Source: Candidatus Krumholzibacteriota bacterium (lineage in GTDB: Bacteria > Krumholzibacteriota > Krumholzibacteriia > JACNKJ01). From it: 64,000 bases of DNA. A model generated the notes under the pieces. The model did no database searches and was not told where the DNA came from. It worked only from the letters and a program-made list of their open reading frames with translations. A program made the translations under genes and the position numbers. The stretch spans positions 1-64,000 of the forward strand of contig JAFGBK010000052.1 in the NCBI GenBank assembly GCA_016933175.1, given 5' to 3'. This document shows positions 1-8,391 of this stretch, piece by piece (positions within the stretch are counted from its first letter, which is position 1; each line of letters opens with the position of its first letter).

Positions 1-1
1 C

Positions 2-433
2 GTGATCACCGTGATGACGCAGATGACCGTGGCGCGCTGGGCGCCGGGCCAGGAGCCGTCGCCGGAGATCGTCCAGCTGATCCGGCGCCTGAGCGAGGAT
101 CCCTGGCTGATGCTGGTCTGGCTGGGTCCGGTGGCATGGATCGGCGCGGCCCTCTTCGAGGAGCTGGCGCGCGTCTTCGTCCTGCGCCGCCTCTGGCTGG
201 CCTGGCCGGGCGCCACGGCGCGAAGCGTGGCCGTCATGGCCTCCGCCCTGGCCTTCGGTCTGGTGCACTACTACCAGGGGCCGCCGGGGATGGTCTCCAC
301 GGGCTTCATGGGGCTGGTGGCCGGGGCCGTCTTCCTGTTCCGCGGCCGCCTCTGGCCCCTGGTGCTCGGCCACGCCGTCTACGACATGATCAGCATCGGC
401 ATTGGGGTCCTGCAGGTGCGCGGCACCGTCTGA
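2..433 (+). CDS. CPBP-family intramembrane metalloprotease-like protein (5' end probably outside window)
   Basis: Membrane protein with FEELARVFVLRRLW, FGLVHYYQG and LGHAVYDM motifs typical of CPBP/Abi proteases; ORF open to window edge. Confidence 0.65.
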   Translation: MITVMTQMTVARWAPGQEPSPEIVQLIRRLSEDPWLMLVWLGPVAWIGAALFEELARVFVLRRLWLAWPGATARSVAVMASALAFGLVHYYQGPPGMVSTGFMGLVAGAVFLFRGRLWPLVLGHAVYDMISIGIGVLQVRGTV

Positions 434-445
434 GTCCCGCGCGGG

Positions 446-934
446 CTAGCCGTCCCCCTCGGTCTCGACGGCGAGGGGATCCTCGGGACATACGGGCTCC
501 TCCGGATCCGTGTGGCGCACCACGAGCCAGTAGGCGACGCCCATGGCGAGCACGACGGCGGCCGTGGCGTAGATGTAGGGCGGCGTGACCTTCTCGAAGT
601 CGAGGATGATCACCTTCCGGGCGATGGCCATCAGCGCCGTGGCCAGGACGATCTTGACGTGGATCACGTCGTCGCGCAGGTAGATGCTGATGTTGACGAA
701 GATCTCGATGGCGATGAGCACCGCCATGAAGGCACCGAAGGTCGCCAGGATGTCGTTGATGGTCAGCAGGCCGTAGGGCGGCGTCCGCAGCTCCTGGTAC
801 AGCACCCAGGCCACGTCGATGACCCCCCAGAAGATCACGAGGGTCATGAGGACGGCCAGGACCCGCACGGCGAGGCGTATCAGGGCGCGCAGCCTCAGAA
901 CCAGGGGCTTTCGTGGGACGTGGAGGGGATCCAT
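446..934 (-). CDS. PsiE-like (phosphate-starvation-inducible E family) membrane protein
   Basis: Four predicted TM segments; DILATFGAFMAVLIAIEIFVNISIYLRDDVIHVKIVLATALMAIARKVIILD resembles the PsiE family. Confidence 0.6.
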   Translation of the reverse strand: MDPLHVPRKPLVLRLRALIRLAVRVLAVLMTLVIFWGVIDVAWVLYQELRTPPYGLLTINDILATFGAFMAVLIAIEIFVNISIYLRDDVIHVKIVLATALMAIARKVIILDFEKVTPPYIYATAAVVLAMGVAYWLVVRHTDPEEPVCPEDPLAVETEGDG

Positions 935-1058
935 GCCGGCGGCTCCTCCCTGTCTGCGTGGCGCCGCGGCCGACGAGCGTCACGGCATCCCGATGCCCGC
1001 CGCCGCGACGGTCCGTCACCGCGGACGAGACCGAATCTGCAACGATTCGCGTCCGAGG

Positions 1059-1889
1059 TCAAAGTCCTTTTCCCCGGCCCCCGGCGGCGGCGTCCGGCCC
1101 GTCACCGAGGACCAGCCGCCGCAGCCCCGCTTCGGCCTCGCCGATGCGCCGGGCGTAGTGGGCGAGCTGCCCCGCGAAGGAGCGGCCGCCCGTGGCGGCC
1201 TGGTAGCCCGCCTGCATCTGGCGCCGCCACGCGGCCAGGACGGCCGCGTCCGCGTCGCGGTAGCCGCCCGCCGGGGCCACGGCCTCGACCGGCAGCTTGG
1301 GAGGCATGACGGGGCGCGGACGTCCGCTCAGCGGCCGGCCGAAGACCGCCGTCACCAGGGGCAGCACCCCTGCGGGCAGGACCAGCACGTCCGCCAGCTC
1401 GGCGGCGTCGTAGAAGCCCGTCTTGCCCGTCTCGCTGAGCAGGCAGGAGCCGAGGCCCAGGGCCTCGGCGGCCAGGACCATGCTCATGGCCGCCAGCGAA
1501 GCGTTCATGACGCCGACGGTGTGATCGCACAGCGGCGCCGCCGGGAATTCGAAGGCCCGCCGGGCGCGCCTCGTGTCGGCCAGGATCATCACGGCCCAGG
1601 GCGCGCCCAGGGGCAGCGGGCGGCTGAAGGTCCGCCGCCACTGCTCGCGGTCGAAGGGCAGGAAGGTCCAGGTCTGCAGGTTCACCGTCGATGGCGCCAG
1701 GCGGCCGGCCTCGAGGATGGCCTCGCGCTCATCGGGCGCCACGTCCTCGTCCCGGAAGCGACGGCGCGTGCGGCGTTCGAGGATCGTTCGCAGCAGGGGA
1801 TTGCCGGCCACGGAACGGGGCGCCCGCGGCCGGGCGGCCAGGATCCGCGCCAGCGAGGCGACGAGCTGCCGCTTGGTCAGGCGTTCCAT
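1059..1889 (-). CDS. Nitroreductase-family protein
   Basis: NPLLRTILERRTRRRFRDEDV...APSTVNLQTWTF plus AMSMVLAAEALGLGSC; start placed at MERLTKRQ. Confidence 0.75.
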   Translation of the reverse strand: MERLTKRQLVASLARILAARPRAPRSVAGNPLLRTILERRTRRRFRDEDVAPDEREAILEAGRLAPSTVNLQTWTFLPFDREQWRRTFSRPLPLGAPWAVMILADTRRARRAFEFPAAPLCDHTVGVMNASLAAMSMVLAAEALGLGSCLLSETGKTGFYDAAELADVLVLPAGVLPLVTAVFGRPLSGRPRPVMPPKLPVEAVAPAGGYRDADAAVLAAWRRQMQAGYQAATGGRSFAGQLAHYARRIGEAEAGLRRLVLGDGPDAAAGGRGKGL

Positions 1890-1988
1890 GCTTACTCCTT
1901 CGTGGCGCGACCTTGCCGGTTGTCCGCCGGGCCGCCTTGCGCTACCATACCGCTTCAACCCAGCGGATCAAACCGGAACGGAACGGCC

Positions 1989-2768
1989 ATGCGCATCCTG
2001 CTCACCAATGACGACGGCATCCACGCCCAGGGCCTGCAGTTGCTCAAGGAGGCCCTCGCGCCCCTGTGCGAGCTCTGGGTGGTGGCGCCCTCCAGCCAGC
2101 AGAGCGCCACGAGCCACAGCCTGACCCTCGGCACCATCCTGCGCCGGCGCAAGTGGGAGGATCGCATCTTCAGCGTCCACGGGACGCCGGCCGACTCCGT
2201 GCTGATGGGAGTCAACGGCCTGCTCAAGGGACGGGAGCCGGACCTGGTCATCTCCGGCGTCAACCACGGGCCCAACATGGGCGAGGACGTCCACTACTCG
2301 GGCACCGTGGCCGCGGCCATCGAGGGAGCCATCCTGGGCGTGCCCTCGGTGGCCATCAGCATCGCCTCATTCCGCGACCAGGTCTTCGCGAGCGCCGTGC
2401 GCTTCATGGCCGAGACGGTGCGTGACCACCCCGAGCGCCTGACCGGGCCGGGCACCCTGCTCAACATCAACGTGCCCAACCTGCCCTGGGACCAGATCCA
2501 GGGCGTGAGCGTCACACGCCTGGGCTCGCGCTTCTACGGGGACGTCATCATCAAGAAGCAGGACCCGCGCGGCCACGAGTACTTCTGGATCGGCGGCGAG
2601 GAGCCCACCTGGGCCGAGGGGGACGACACGGACTTCCATGCCGTCCACACGCTCCACCGCATCTCCGTGACGCCACTCAAGCTCGACTTCACCGATCGCG
2701 ACCGCATCGCCGCCATGGCAGCCTGGACCTGCACGTTCCAGCCCGACGAGGCGGGCCGGCGGCGATGA
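1989..2768 (+). CDS. surE: 5'/3'-nucleotidase SurE
   Basis: MRILLTNDDGIHAQGL...VVAPSSQQSATSHS...SGVNHGPNMGEDVHYSGTVAAAIEG; hallmark SurE motifs. Confidence 0.95.
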   Translation: MRILLTNDDGIHAQGLQLLKEALAPLCELWVVAPSSQQSATSHSLTLGTILRRRKWEDRIFSVHGTPADSVLMGVNGLLKGREPDLVISGVNHGPNMGEDVHYSGTVAAAIEGAILGVPSVAISIASFRDQVFASAVRFMAETVRDHPERLTGPGTLLNINVPNLPWDQIQGVSVTRLGSRFYGDVIIKKQDPRGHEYFWIGGEEPTWAEGDDTDFHAVHTLHRISVTPLKLDFTDRDRIAAMAAWTCTFQPDEAGRRR

Positions 2769-3412
2769 GCGAGTTCCGCGTGGCCCGCGAGCGCATGGTC
2801 GAGCGCCTGCGCGCGGCCGGACTGGCCGGCGAGGCCGTCCTCGGCGCCATGGCCGAGCTGCCCCGCCACCGCTTCGTGGAGCCGGCCCTGGGCCGCCGCG
2901 CCTACGGTCGCGACAGCCTGCCCATCGGCCATGACCAGACCCTGTCGCACCCCGAGGTCGTCGCCTTCATGACCGAGTCCCTGCGCCTGGCGCCCGGGCA
3001 GCGCGTCCTGGAGGTGGGGACGGGCTCGGGCTACCAGGCGGCGCTCCTCTGCCTGCTCGGCGCCGAGGTCTGGACCGTCGAGCGCATCGCGCCCCTGCTC
3101 GACGGCGCCCGGGCCGCCTGGACGGAGCTGCGCCTGGCCGACCGCATCCGCGCCCGGGTGGGGGACGGGCACGCGGGCTGGCCCGAGGGCGCGCCCTTCG
3201 ACCGCATCCTCGTGACGGCCGCGCCGCGCGAGCTGCCACCGCACCTCCTGGCCCAGCTCGCCCACGGCGGCTTCCTGGTCCTGCCCCTGGACGGCGGTGG
3301 CGGCCAGCGCCTGGTGCGCGTGCGCCGCGAGGGCGAGCGCGCCTTCCGCGAGGACCTGGGCGCCTGCAGCTTCGTGCCCATGCGGGCCCGCACGGTGGGG
3401 GAGTCGCCGTGA
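2765..3412 (+). CDS. pcm: Protein-L-isoaspartate O-methyltransferase
   Basis: LPRHRFVEPAL...LPIGHDQTLSHPEVVAFMTE...VLEVGTGSGYQAALL; 4-bp overlap with surE (ATGA). Confidence 0.93.
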   Translation: MSEFRVARERMVERLRAAGLAGEAVLGAMAELPRHRFVEPALGRRAYGRDSLPIGHDQTLSHPEVVAFMTESLRLAPGQRVLEVGTGSGYQAALLCLLGAEVWTVERIAPLLDGARAAWTELRLADRIRARVGDGHAGWPEGAPFDRILVTAAPRELPPHLLAQLAHGGFLVLPLDGGGGQRLVRVRREGERAFREDLGACSFVPMRARTVGESP

Positions 3413-3479
3413 CGCGCGCTCCGCTCACCACGCGGCGCCGCTCGGCCGGGACCAGCCGCCGCGGTCGGGAGGGGCGGCC

Positions 3480-3983
3480 ATGAACGGACTCCTCCACTGG
3501 GCCCAGGGCCTGCCCGGCGTCTGGCCGGTCATCCTGCTGTCCATGCTGCCCGTCAGCGAATTGCGCGGGGCCATCCCCTGGGCGGTCTTCGTCGAGGGCA
3601 TGAGCTACCCCGAGGCCTTCCTGCTGGCCGTCATCGGGAACTTCCTGCCGGTCGTGCCGCTGCTTCTCCTGCTGGGTCCCCTGGAGCGGGGGCTGGGGCG
3701 CTGGCGGCCCTTCCGGAGGTTTTTCGACTGGCTCTTCGCCCGCACCCGCCGTCGCGGGAAGCTGGTGGAACGCTGGGAGTTCGTGGGGCTCATGCTCTTC
3801 GTTGCCATCCCCATGCCCGTGACGGGGGCCTGGACGGGAGTGGCGGCGGCCTACCTGTTCGGCGTGCCCTTGCGCCGGGCCGTGCCGGCCATCATCGCTG
3901 GCATCCTGATTGCTGGGATCATCGTCAGCCTGGCCTGCGCCGGCGTCCTCGGCTTCTGGCGCCTGGCGGCTCCCGGCGGCTAG
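3480..3983 (+). CDS. Small multidrug export protein family (COG2426-like) membrane protein
   Basis: MLPVSELRGAIPWAVFVEGMSYPEAFLLAVIGNFLPVVPLLLLLGPLER pattern. Confidence 0.7.
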   Translation: MNGLLHWAQGLPGVWPVILLSMLPVSELRGAIPWAVFVEGMSYPEAFLLAVIGNFLPVVPLLLLLGPLERGLGRWRPFRRFFDWLFARTRRRGKLVERWEFVGLMLFVAIPMPVTGAWTGVAAAYLFGVPLRRAVPAIIAGILIAGIIVSLACAGVLGFWRLAAPGG

Positions 3984-3987
3984 GGGC

Positions 3988-4016
3988 TTTACAGAAGTCC
4001 GTCGTTGGATTACCTT
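3988..4016 (+). promoter_or_regulatory. Sigma70-like promoter for tRNA-Pro
   Basis: TTTACA - 17 nt - TACCTT, 10 nt before the tRNA. Confidence 0.5.
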
Positions 4017-4025
4017 CGCTGCGTT

Positions 4026-4100
4026 CGGGGTGTAGCGCAGCCCGGTTAGCGCGCCTCGTTCGGGACGAGGAGGTCCGGGGTTCAAATCCCCGCACCCCGA
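4026..4100 (+). tRNA. tRNA-Pro (CGG)
   Basis: Cloverleaf: CGGGGTG/CACCCCG acceptor, CCTCG-TTCGGGA-CGAGG anticodon arm, GGTTCAAATCC T arm. Confidence 0.95.
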
Positions 4101-4106
4101 CCGGAT

Positions 4107-4134
4107 GCCCGGTTCCCCTGGGGCCGGGCTTTTT
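4107..4134 (+). terminator. Rho-independent terminator after tRNA-Pro
   Basis: GCCCGG ... CCGGGC followed by TTTTT; lies directly against the stop codon of the convergent gene. Confidence 0.75.
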
Positions 4135-4971
4135 CTATGGGGACCGCCGCCAACGTCGGCGGAGGGGAGCGCCGAGGAAGGTGGAGAGCAGGTAGGCGCC
4201 GCCAGCCACGAGGATGATCGTCGCGCCGGCCGGCAGGTCGGGCCCGTAGGAGGCGGCCAGGCCGGCGAAGGTGAAGACGGCGCCGAGGACGGAGGCCAGC
4301 ACCATCATGCGGCCCAGCGATCCCGCGTACTGCGAGGCGATGGCGGCCGGCAGGGTCAGCAGAGCGATGACCAGGATCAGGCCCACCACCTGGATCAGCA
4401 GCACCACCGTCAGGGCCGCCATGCACAGCAGCAGCAGCGTGAACAGCTCGACGTTGACGCCCCGCAGCCGCGCGAATTCCTCGTCGAAGGCCACGGCCAG
4501 GAGCTGCCGATGGAACATCAGCACCAGGACCAGGATGCAGCCGTCCAGGACCGCCATGGTGGCGAGCTGGGTCCGGTCCACCATGAGGATGTTGCCGAAC
4601 AGGTAGCTCATGAGGTCGACGTTGTAGCCCGGCGTGCGCGAGATGAAGACGATGCCGACGGCCATGCCCACGGCCCACAGGGCGCTGATGAGCGTGTCCT
4701 CGTGCTGGCGCCAGCGGAGGTTCACGGTGCCGATGAGCAGGGCCGCCGCCAGGGCGGCCACCAGGGCGCCGGCCATGGGGGAGGCGCCCAGGTAGTACGC
4801 CACGCCCATGCCGCCCAGGACGGCGTGGGCGATGCCGCCGGCGAGAAAGGCGATGCGCTTGACCACGACGTAGCTTCCCATGACGCCGCAGCCCAGGCTG
4901 GCGAGCAGGCCCGCCAGGACGGCGTTCTGCAGGAAGCCCTGCGTGGCCAGCGCGCGCAGGAACTCGCTCAC
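4135..4971 (-). CDS. znuB: Zinc/manganese ABC transporter permease (ZnuB-like)
   Basis: ABC-3 family: FLQNAVLAGLLASLGCGVMGSYVVVKRIAFLAGGIAHAVLGGMGVAYYLG; adjacent ATPase and SBP. Confidence 0.85.
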   Translation of the reverse strand: MSEFLRALATQGFLQNAVLAGLLASLGCGVMGSYVVVKRIAFLAGGIAHAVLGGMGVAYYLGASPMAGALVAALAAALLIGTVNLRWRQHEDTLISALWAVGMAVGIVFISRTPGYNVDLMSYLFGNILMVDRTQLATMAVLDGCILVLVLMFHRQLLAVAFDEEFARLRGVNVELFTLLLLCMAALTVVLLIQVVGLILVIALLTLPAAIASQYAGSLGRMMVLASVLGAVFTFAGLAASYGPDLPAGATIILVAGGAYLLSTFLGAPLRRRWRRSP

Positions 4972-5723
4972 GGGCGGCCCCGCGGGTCCAGCCGGCTGTC
5001 GTGGTCGATGCGGCGCATGGGCTCGCCGTAGAGGGTTTCCACGATCTTGCCACCCACGACGCTCGTGTCGTGACAGACCAGGCGCCGGTTCAGGCAGGCG
5101 ACGCGCGTGACGTAGCGCGAGATGAAGCCGATGTCGTGAGACACCACGACGATGGTCAGCGTCTCGTGGAGCGTCTTGAGCAGGTCGAAGATGCCCTCCT
5201 CGGCGCCCAGGTCGATGTTGGCCGTGGGTTCGTCCAGCAGCAGGATCTCCGGCGAGTCCACCAGGGCGCGCGCGATGAGCGCCCGCTGGAGCTGCCCGCC
5301 CGAGAGGGTGCCCAGGCGCCGCCCGGCGGCGTCCGCGATGTGCGCCTGGACCATGGCCCGCGTCGCGGCCTCGCGGTCGTCACGCCGGTAGCGGCCGGCG
5401 CCGCGGGAATGGCCGAGGCGGCCCTGGAGCACCATGTCCGAGACGCTGATGGGGAAGTCGCGCTGGAAGTGGGCGAACTGGGGCACGTAGCCCAGGGCCG
5501 CGCGCCTCATGCCGGGCGGTTCGCCCAGCACGATGACGCGCCCGCGGGTGGGCTCGATCAGGCCCAGCACCAGCTTGAGCAGTGTGCTCTTGCCGCCGCC
5601 GTTCGGACCCACGAGCCCCAGGAAGGCTCCGCGCTCGACGTCGAGATTGACGTCCTCGAGGACCGGCGGGCCGCCATAGTCGAAGCCGACGTGCTCCAGG
5701 CGAATCGCGGGCGCGGCGCTCAT
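4968..5723 (-). CDS. znuC: Zinc/manganese ABC transporter ATP-binding protein (ZnuC-like)
   Basis: Walker A GPNGGGKSTLLK, LSGGQLQRALIARAL, ILLLDEPTANID; start at MSAAPAIRLEHV. Confidence 0.87.
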   Translation of the reverse strand: MSAAPAIRLEHVGFDYGGPPVLEDVNLDVERGAFLGLVGPNGGGKSTLLKLVLGLIEPTRGRVIVLGEPPGMRRAALGYVPQFAHFQRDFPISVSDMVLQGRLGHSRGAGRYRRDDREAATRAMVQAHIADAAGRRLGTLSGGQLQRALIARALVDSPEILLLDEPTANIDLGAEEGIFDLLKTLHETLTIVVVSHDIGFISRYVTRVACLNRRLVCHDTSVVGGKIVETLYGEPMRRIDHDSRLDPRGRP

Positions 5724-6685
5724 CGCAGGGCCTCCGCCAGGGCGGCCGCCACTCGTCGCAGGTTGGCGGCGTAGTCCTCGGCCAGGGGATCCACGGTGAT
5801 CACGGCGGCGCCGACCTCGGCGGCCACGCGCTCGGCCAGGGCGCGGCTGAACTGGGCCTGCACGAAGACCGCGCGGATCTGCTCGGCGCGGGCCGTCTCG
5901 ATCAGACCACTCAGCGCGCGGGCGCCGGGCTCCTTGCCCCCGACCTCGATGGCCACCTGCTCGAGGCCATAGGCCGCGGCGAAGTAGCCCCAGCTCGGAT
6001 GGAAGACGAGGAAGCGCCGGCCGGCGAGTCCGACGAGAATCTCGCGGAGCTCCGCGTCGAGGGCGGTCATCGCCTGGCCGAAGGACGCCGCGCCGGCCTG
6101 GTAACGCAGCGCGCCCGCGGGGTCGAGGTCGGCGAGCGCGGCGGCGATCTGCTTCGCCATGGCCGACGCGTTGCGTGGATCGGTCCAGACGTGGGGATCG
6201 CCTCGGCCGCCGTCCGGCTCCTTCCCGGCGACGGCCGGCGCGAGGTCGTGATGGCGCGCGTCCATCGCCAGGCGCGCGATGCCGGCCGTGCTGTCCCGGA
6301 TGGTCAGGCCGGGGTGGGCGCGCCGCAGGCGCGGCAGCCAAACCGCCTCGAAGGGCACACCGGCGGTCAGGAGCAGATCCGCAGCGGCCAGGCGGGCCAT
6401 CTGGCGGGGCGTGGGCTCGTAGGTCGCGGGGCTGCGCCCCGGGCCCACCAGCACCTCCACGATGACGCGTTCGCCACCCACGCGCTCCACGAAGTGCTTC
6501 TGGGGCAAGATGCTGACGAAGACGCGCCAGGGCCGCGCCTCGGCGCCATCTGCGGATGTCTCGAACCCGGCGGCCGCGTGGCCGGGGGCCTGCGTCGCCA
6601 GGAGCGCGGCGGACAGCCAGGGCAGATAGCGAGCGTGGAGGCGGCGACGGGCGCGCGTTATGGGGTTTGGCGTGGGAACTCCCAC
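5720..6685 (-). CDS. znuA: Metal ABC transporter substrate-binding protein (ZnuA-like)
   Basis: VSILPQKHFVERVGGERVIVEVLVGPGRSPATYEPTPRQMARL; HDLAP, DPHVWTDPRNA, FHPSWGYFAAAYGL; GTG start proposed at 6685. Confidence 0.82.
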   Translation of the reverse strand: MGVPTPNPITRARRRLHARYLPWLSAALLATQAPGHAAAGFETSADGAEARPWRVFVSILPQKHFVERVGGERVIVEVLVGPGRSPATYEPTPRQMARLAAADLLLTAGVPFEAVWLPRLRRAHPGLTIRDSTAGIARLAMDARHHDLAPAVAGKEPDGGRGDPHVWTDPRNASAMAKQIAAALADLDPAGALRYQAGAASFGQAMTALDAELREILVGLAGRRFLVFHPSWGYFAAAYGLEQVAIEVGGKEPGARALSGLIETARAEQIRAVFVQAQFSRALAERVAAEVGAAVITVDPLAEDYAANLRRVAAALAEALR

Positions 6686-6796
6686 GAACAGCCTCCTCGG
6701 GCGGCGGTGGATCGGCCCATGCCCACGGTGCGCATTGTCTCCGGCGCCGGGAGGGCGGTCAAGACCCGCATGCGTGAAGTTTTGCTGGGCACGTTT

Positions 6797-6818
6797 TGCA
6801 AAAATGCGTATTTTCACA
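6797..6818. promoter_or_regulatory. Putative Fur/Zur-type operator upstream of znuA
   Basis: TGCAAAAATGCGTATTTTCACA: imperfect dyad, TG..AAAAT.CG.ATTTT..CA. Confidence 0.4.
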
Positions 6819-6899
6819 TCATAGCACGTTGACGACCCGCGCGGGCCGTCCCTTGCAAACCACGGCTCGGGCGGGGATTCCCGATGCACGGACAACGCA

Positions 6900-7736
6900 A
6901 TGCCCTTGAACGAGTACGAGACCATCTATGTCCGCGAGATCTCGCGCATTCCCGTCCTCAGTCCCGAGGAGGAGCGCGACCTCGCGCGCCGCTTCCACGC
7001 TGGCGATGACACGGCGCGCCGCAAGCTCATTGTCAGCAACCTGCGCCTCGTGCTCAGCATCGCTCGCTCCTACGCGGGGCGGGGAGTGTCCCTGCTCGAC
7101 ATCGTCGAAGAGGGCAATCTCGGCCTGATCCGGGCCGTGGAGAAGTTCAATCCCGAGCGCGGCTATCGCTTCTCCACGTATGCGTCCTACTGGATCAAGC
7201 AGGCCATGGCGCGCGCCGTGGCCAACCAGGGCCGCACCATTCGCATCCCGTTCCACGTCTTCCAGCTCGTCAACCGCTACACGCGTCTGGCGGCGCGGAA
7301 GCCGAGCATCCAGGTCCTCGGCGATAACGAGCTGGCCGAGATGCTCCGCTGTTCGCGGCGCAAGGCACACCTCGTGCGCAACCTCGTCATGGGCATCATG
7401 TCGTTGGATCTCATGATGAGTCAGGGCGCCATGAAGGAGCTCTACGCCGACGAGCAGAACCGCGTCACGCAAACGCCCGAGGACGTCGTCCTGCTGCAGC
7501 TCGAGCACGAGCAGCTGCACCGTCTCATGGAAAAGCTCTCGGACCGCGAGCGCGCGGTGCTGCGCATCCGCTACGGCTTCGAGACGGGAGGCGAGTTCCA
7601 GACCCTCGAGGAGACGGGCAAGGTCTTCGGCATCACGCGCGAGCGCGCGCGGCAGATCGAAATGAAGGCGTTGCGGAAGCTGCGCCTTCTGCTAACATCC
7701 GAACAGCAGGCTGGTAGCGCCAGCGTCGGCGAGTGA
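6900..7736 (+). CDS. RNA polymerase sigma factor, sigma-70 family (RpoS/group 2-like)
   Basis: [60 protein letters not shown] (region 2); [17 protein letters not shown] (region 4). Confidence 0.93.
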   Translation: MPLNEYETIYVREISRIPVLSPEEERDLARRFHAGDDTARRKLIVSNLRLVLSIARSYAGRGVSLLDIVEEGNLGLIRAVEKFNPERGYRFSTYASYWIKQAMARAVANQGRTIRIPFHVFQLVNRYTRLAARKPSIQVLGDNELAEMLRCSRRKAHLVRNLVMGIMSLDLMMSQGAMKELYADEQNRVTQTPEDVVLLQLEHEQLHRLMEKLSDRERAVLRIRYGFETGGEFQTLEETGKVFGITRERARQIEMKALRKLRLLLTSEQQAGSASVGE

Positions 7737-7737
7737 C

Positions 7738-7810
7738 GCCCCCGTAGCTCAGGCGGATAGAGCACTGGTTTCCTAAACCGGGTGCAGAGGTTCGAGTCCT
7801 CTCGGGGGCA
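7738..7810 (+). tRNA. tRNA-Arg (CCT)
   Basis: GCCCCCG...CGGGGGC acceptor, CTGGT-TTCCTAA-ACCGG anticodon arm; begins 2 nt after the sigma-factor stop codon. Confidence 0.93.
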
Positions 7811-8106
7811 CCGCGAAATGTGCAGAGAGTGGTAGGAATCTGGTCGCAGGGCGGTGGCGGCAGGCTGCTGGAGACACAAAAAGAGGAGGGGCTCAACCGC
7901 CTAGCACGTGAAACACCCACCCTTCAGAGGCCCGTGCGGCAATCGCTTCGCTGAGATGCATGAGGAAACGGGGACACGTGCTCGCAGAAAAGCCTCTCCT
8001 TCAATGCGAGAACATAGCAGGGGCATACCGGATTGTCAACGTATTCATGCAGAACTGACAAGAGGTAATGGACATGAAAGTCCATTATTTCCAAGCCCCG
8101 GCCAGC

Positions 8107-8136
8107 TTGACTTGATGTAATGTGTCAGGATATATT
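8107..8136 (+). promoter_or_regulatory. Candidate sigma70-like promoter in a non-coding region
   Basis: TTGACT - 18 nt - TATATT. Confidence 0.35.
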
Positions 8137-8144
8137 TGCAAGGA

Positions 8145-8177
8145 AGAAAGGAAAAGGCGCTTCCCGCAGGAAGCGCC
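8145..8177 (-). terminator. Rho-independent terminator (minus strand)
   Basis: On minus: GGCGCTTCC-TGCG-GGAAGCGCC (9-bp perfect stem) followed by TTTTCCTTTCTT. Confidence 0.75.
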
Positions 8178-8233
8178 CTCATGTGTCGAACTTCATGTTC
8201 CCCTCTTGAGTGACAGCTACGTCCTCAGATCCT

Positions 8234-8284
8234 CTAATCCTTGAGCCACCAGAAGAGATCCAAGAGGTTCAGGAAGATCAGCAT
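8234..8284 (-). CDS. Candidate micro-ORF, 16 aa: MLIFLNLLDLFWWLKD
   Basis: ATG preceded by GGAGG-AAGGCA (6-nt spacing), TAG stop; strongly hydrophobic; between phosphatase gene and terminator. Confidence 0.4.
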   Translation of the reverse strand: MLIFLNLLDLFWWLKD

Positions 8285-8391
8285 TGCCTTCCTCCCTTTT
8301 CATGGATCCCTGGCCAGGGACAAAATCCAGTGTGGCCTAGCAATCCCTGTGCCTGTCACAAAAGTGCCTCCAAACGGAGCTATGGGGAGCT

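Noticed and set aside
819-1988. N-terminal extension of the 649-aa surE ORF
   Set aside because: Real surE starts at MRILLTNDDG (1989); the upstream portion is antisense to the nitroreductase and PsiE-like genes.
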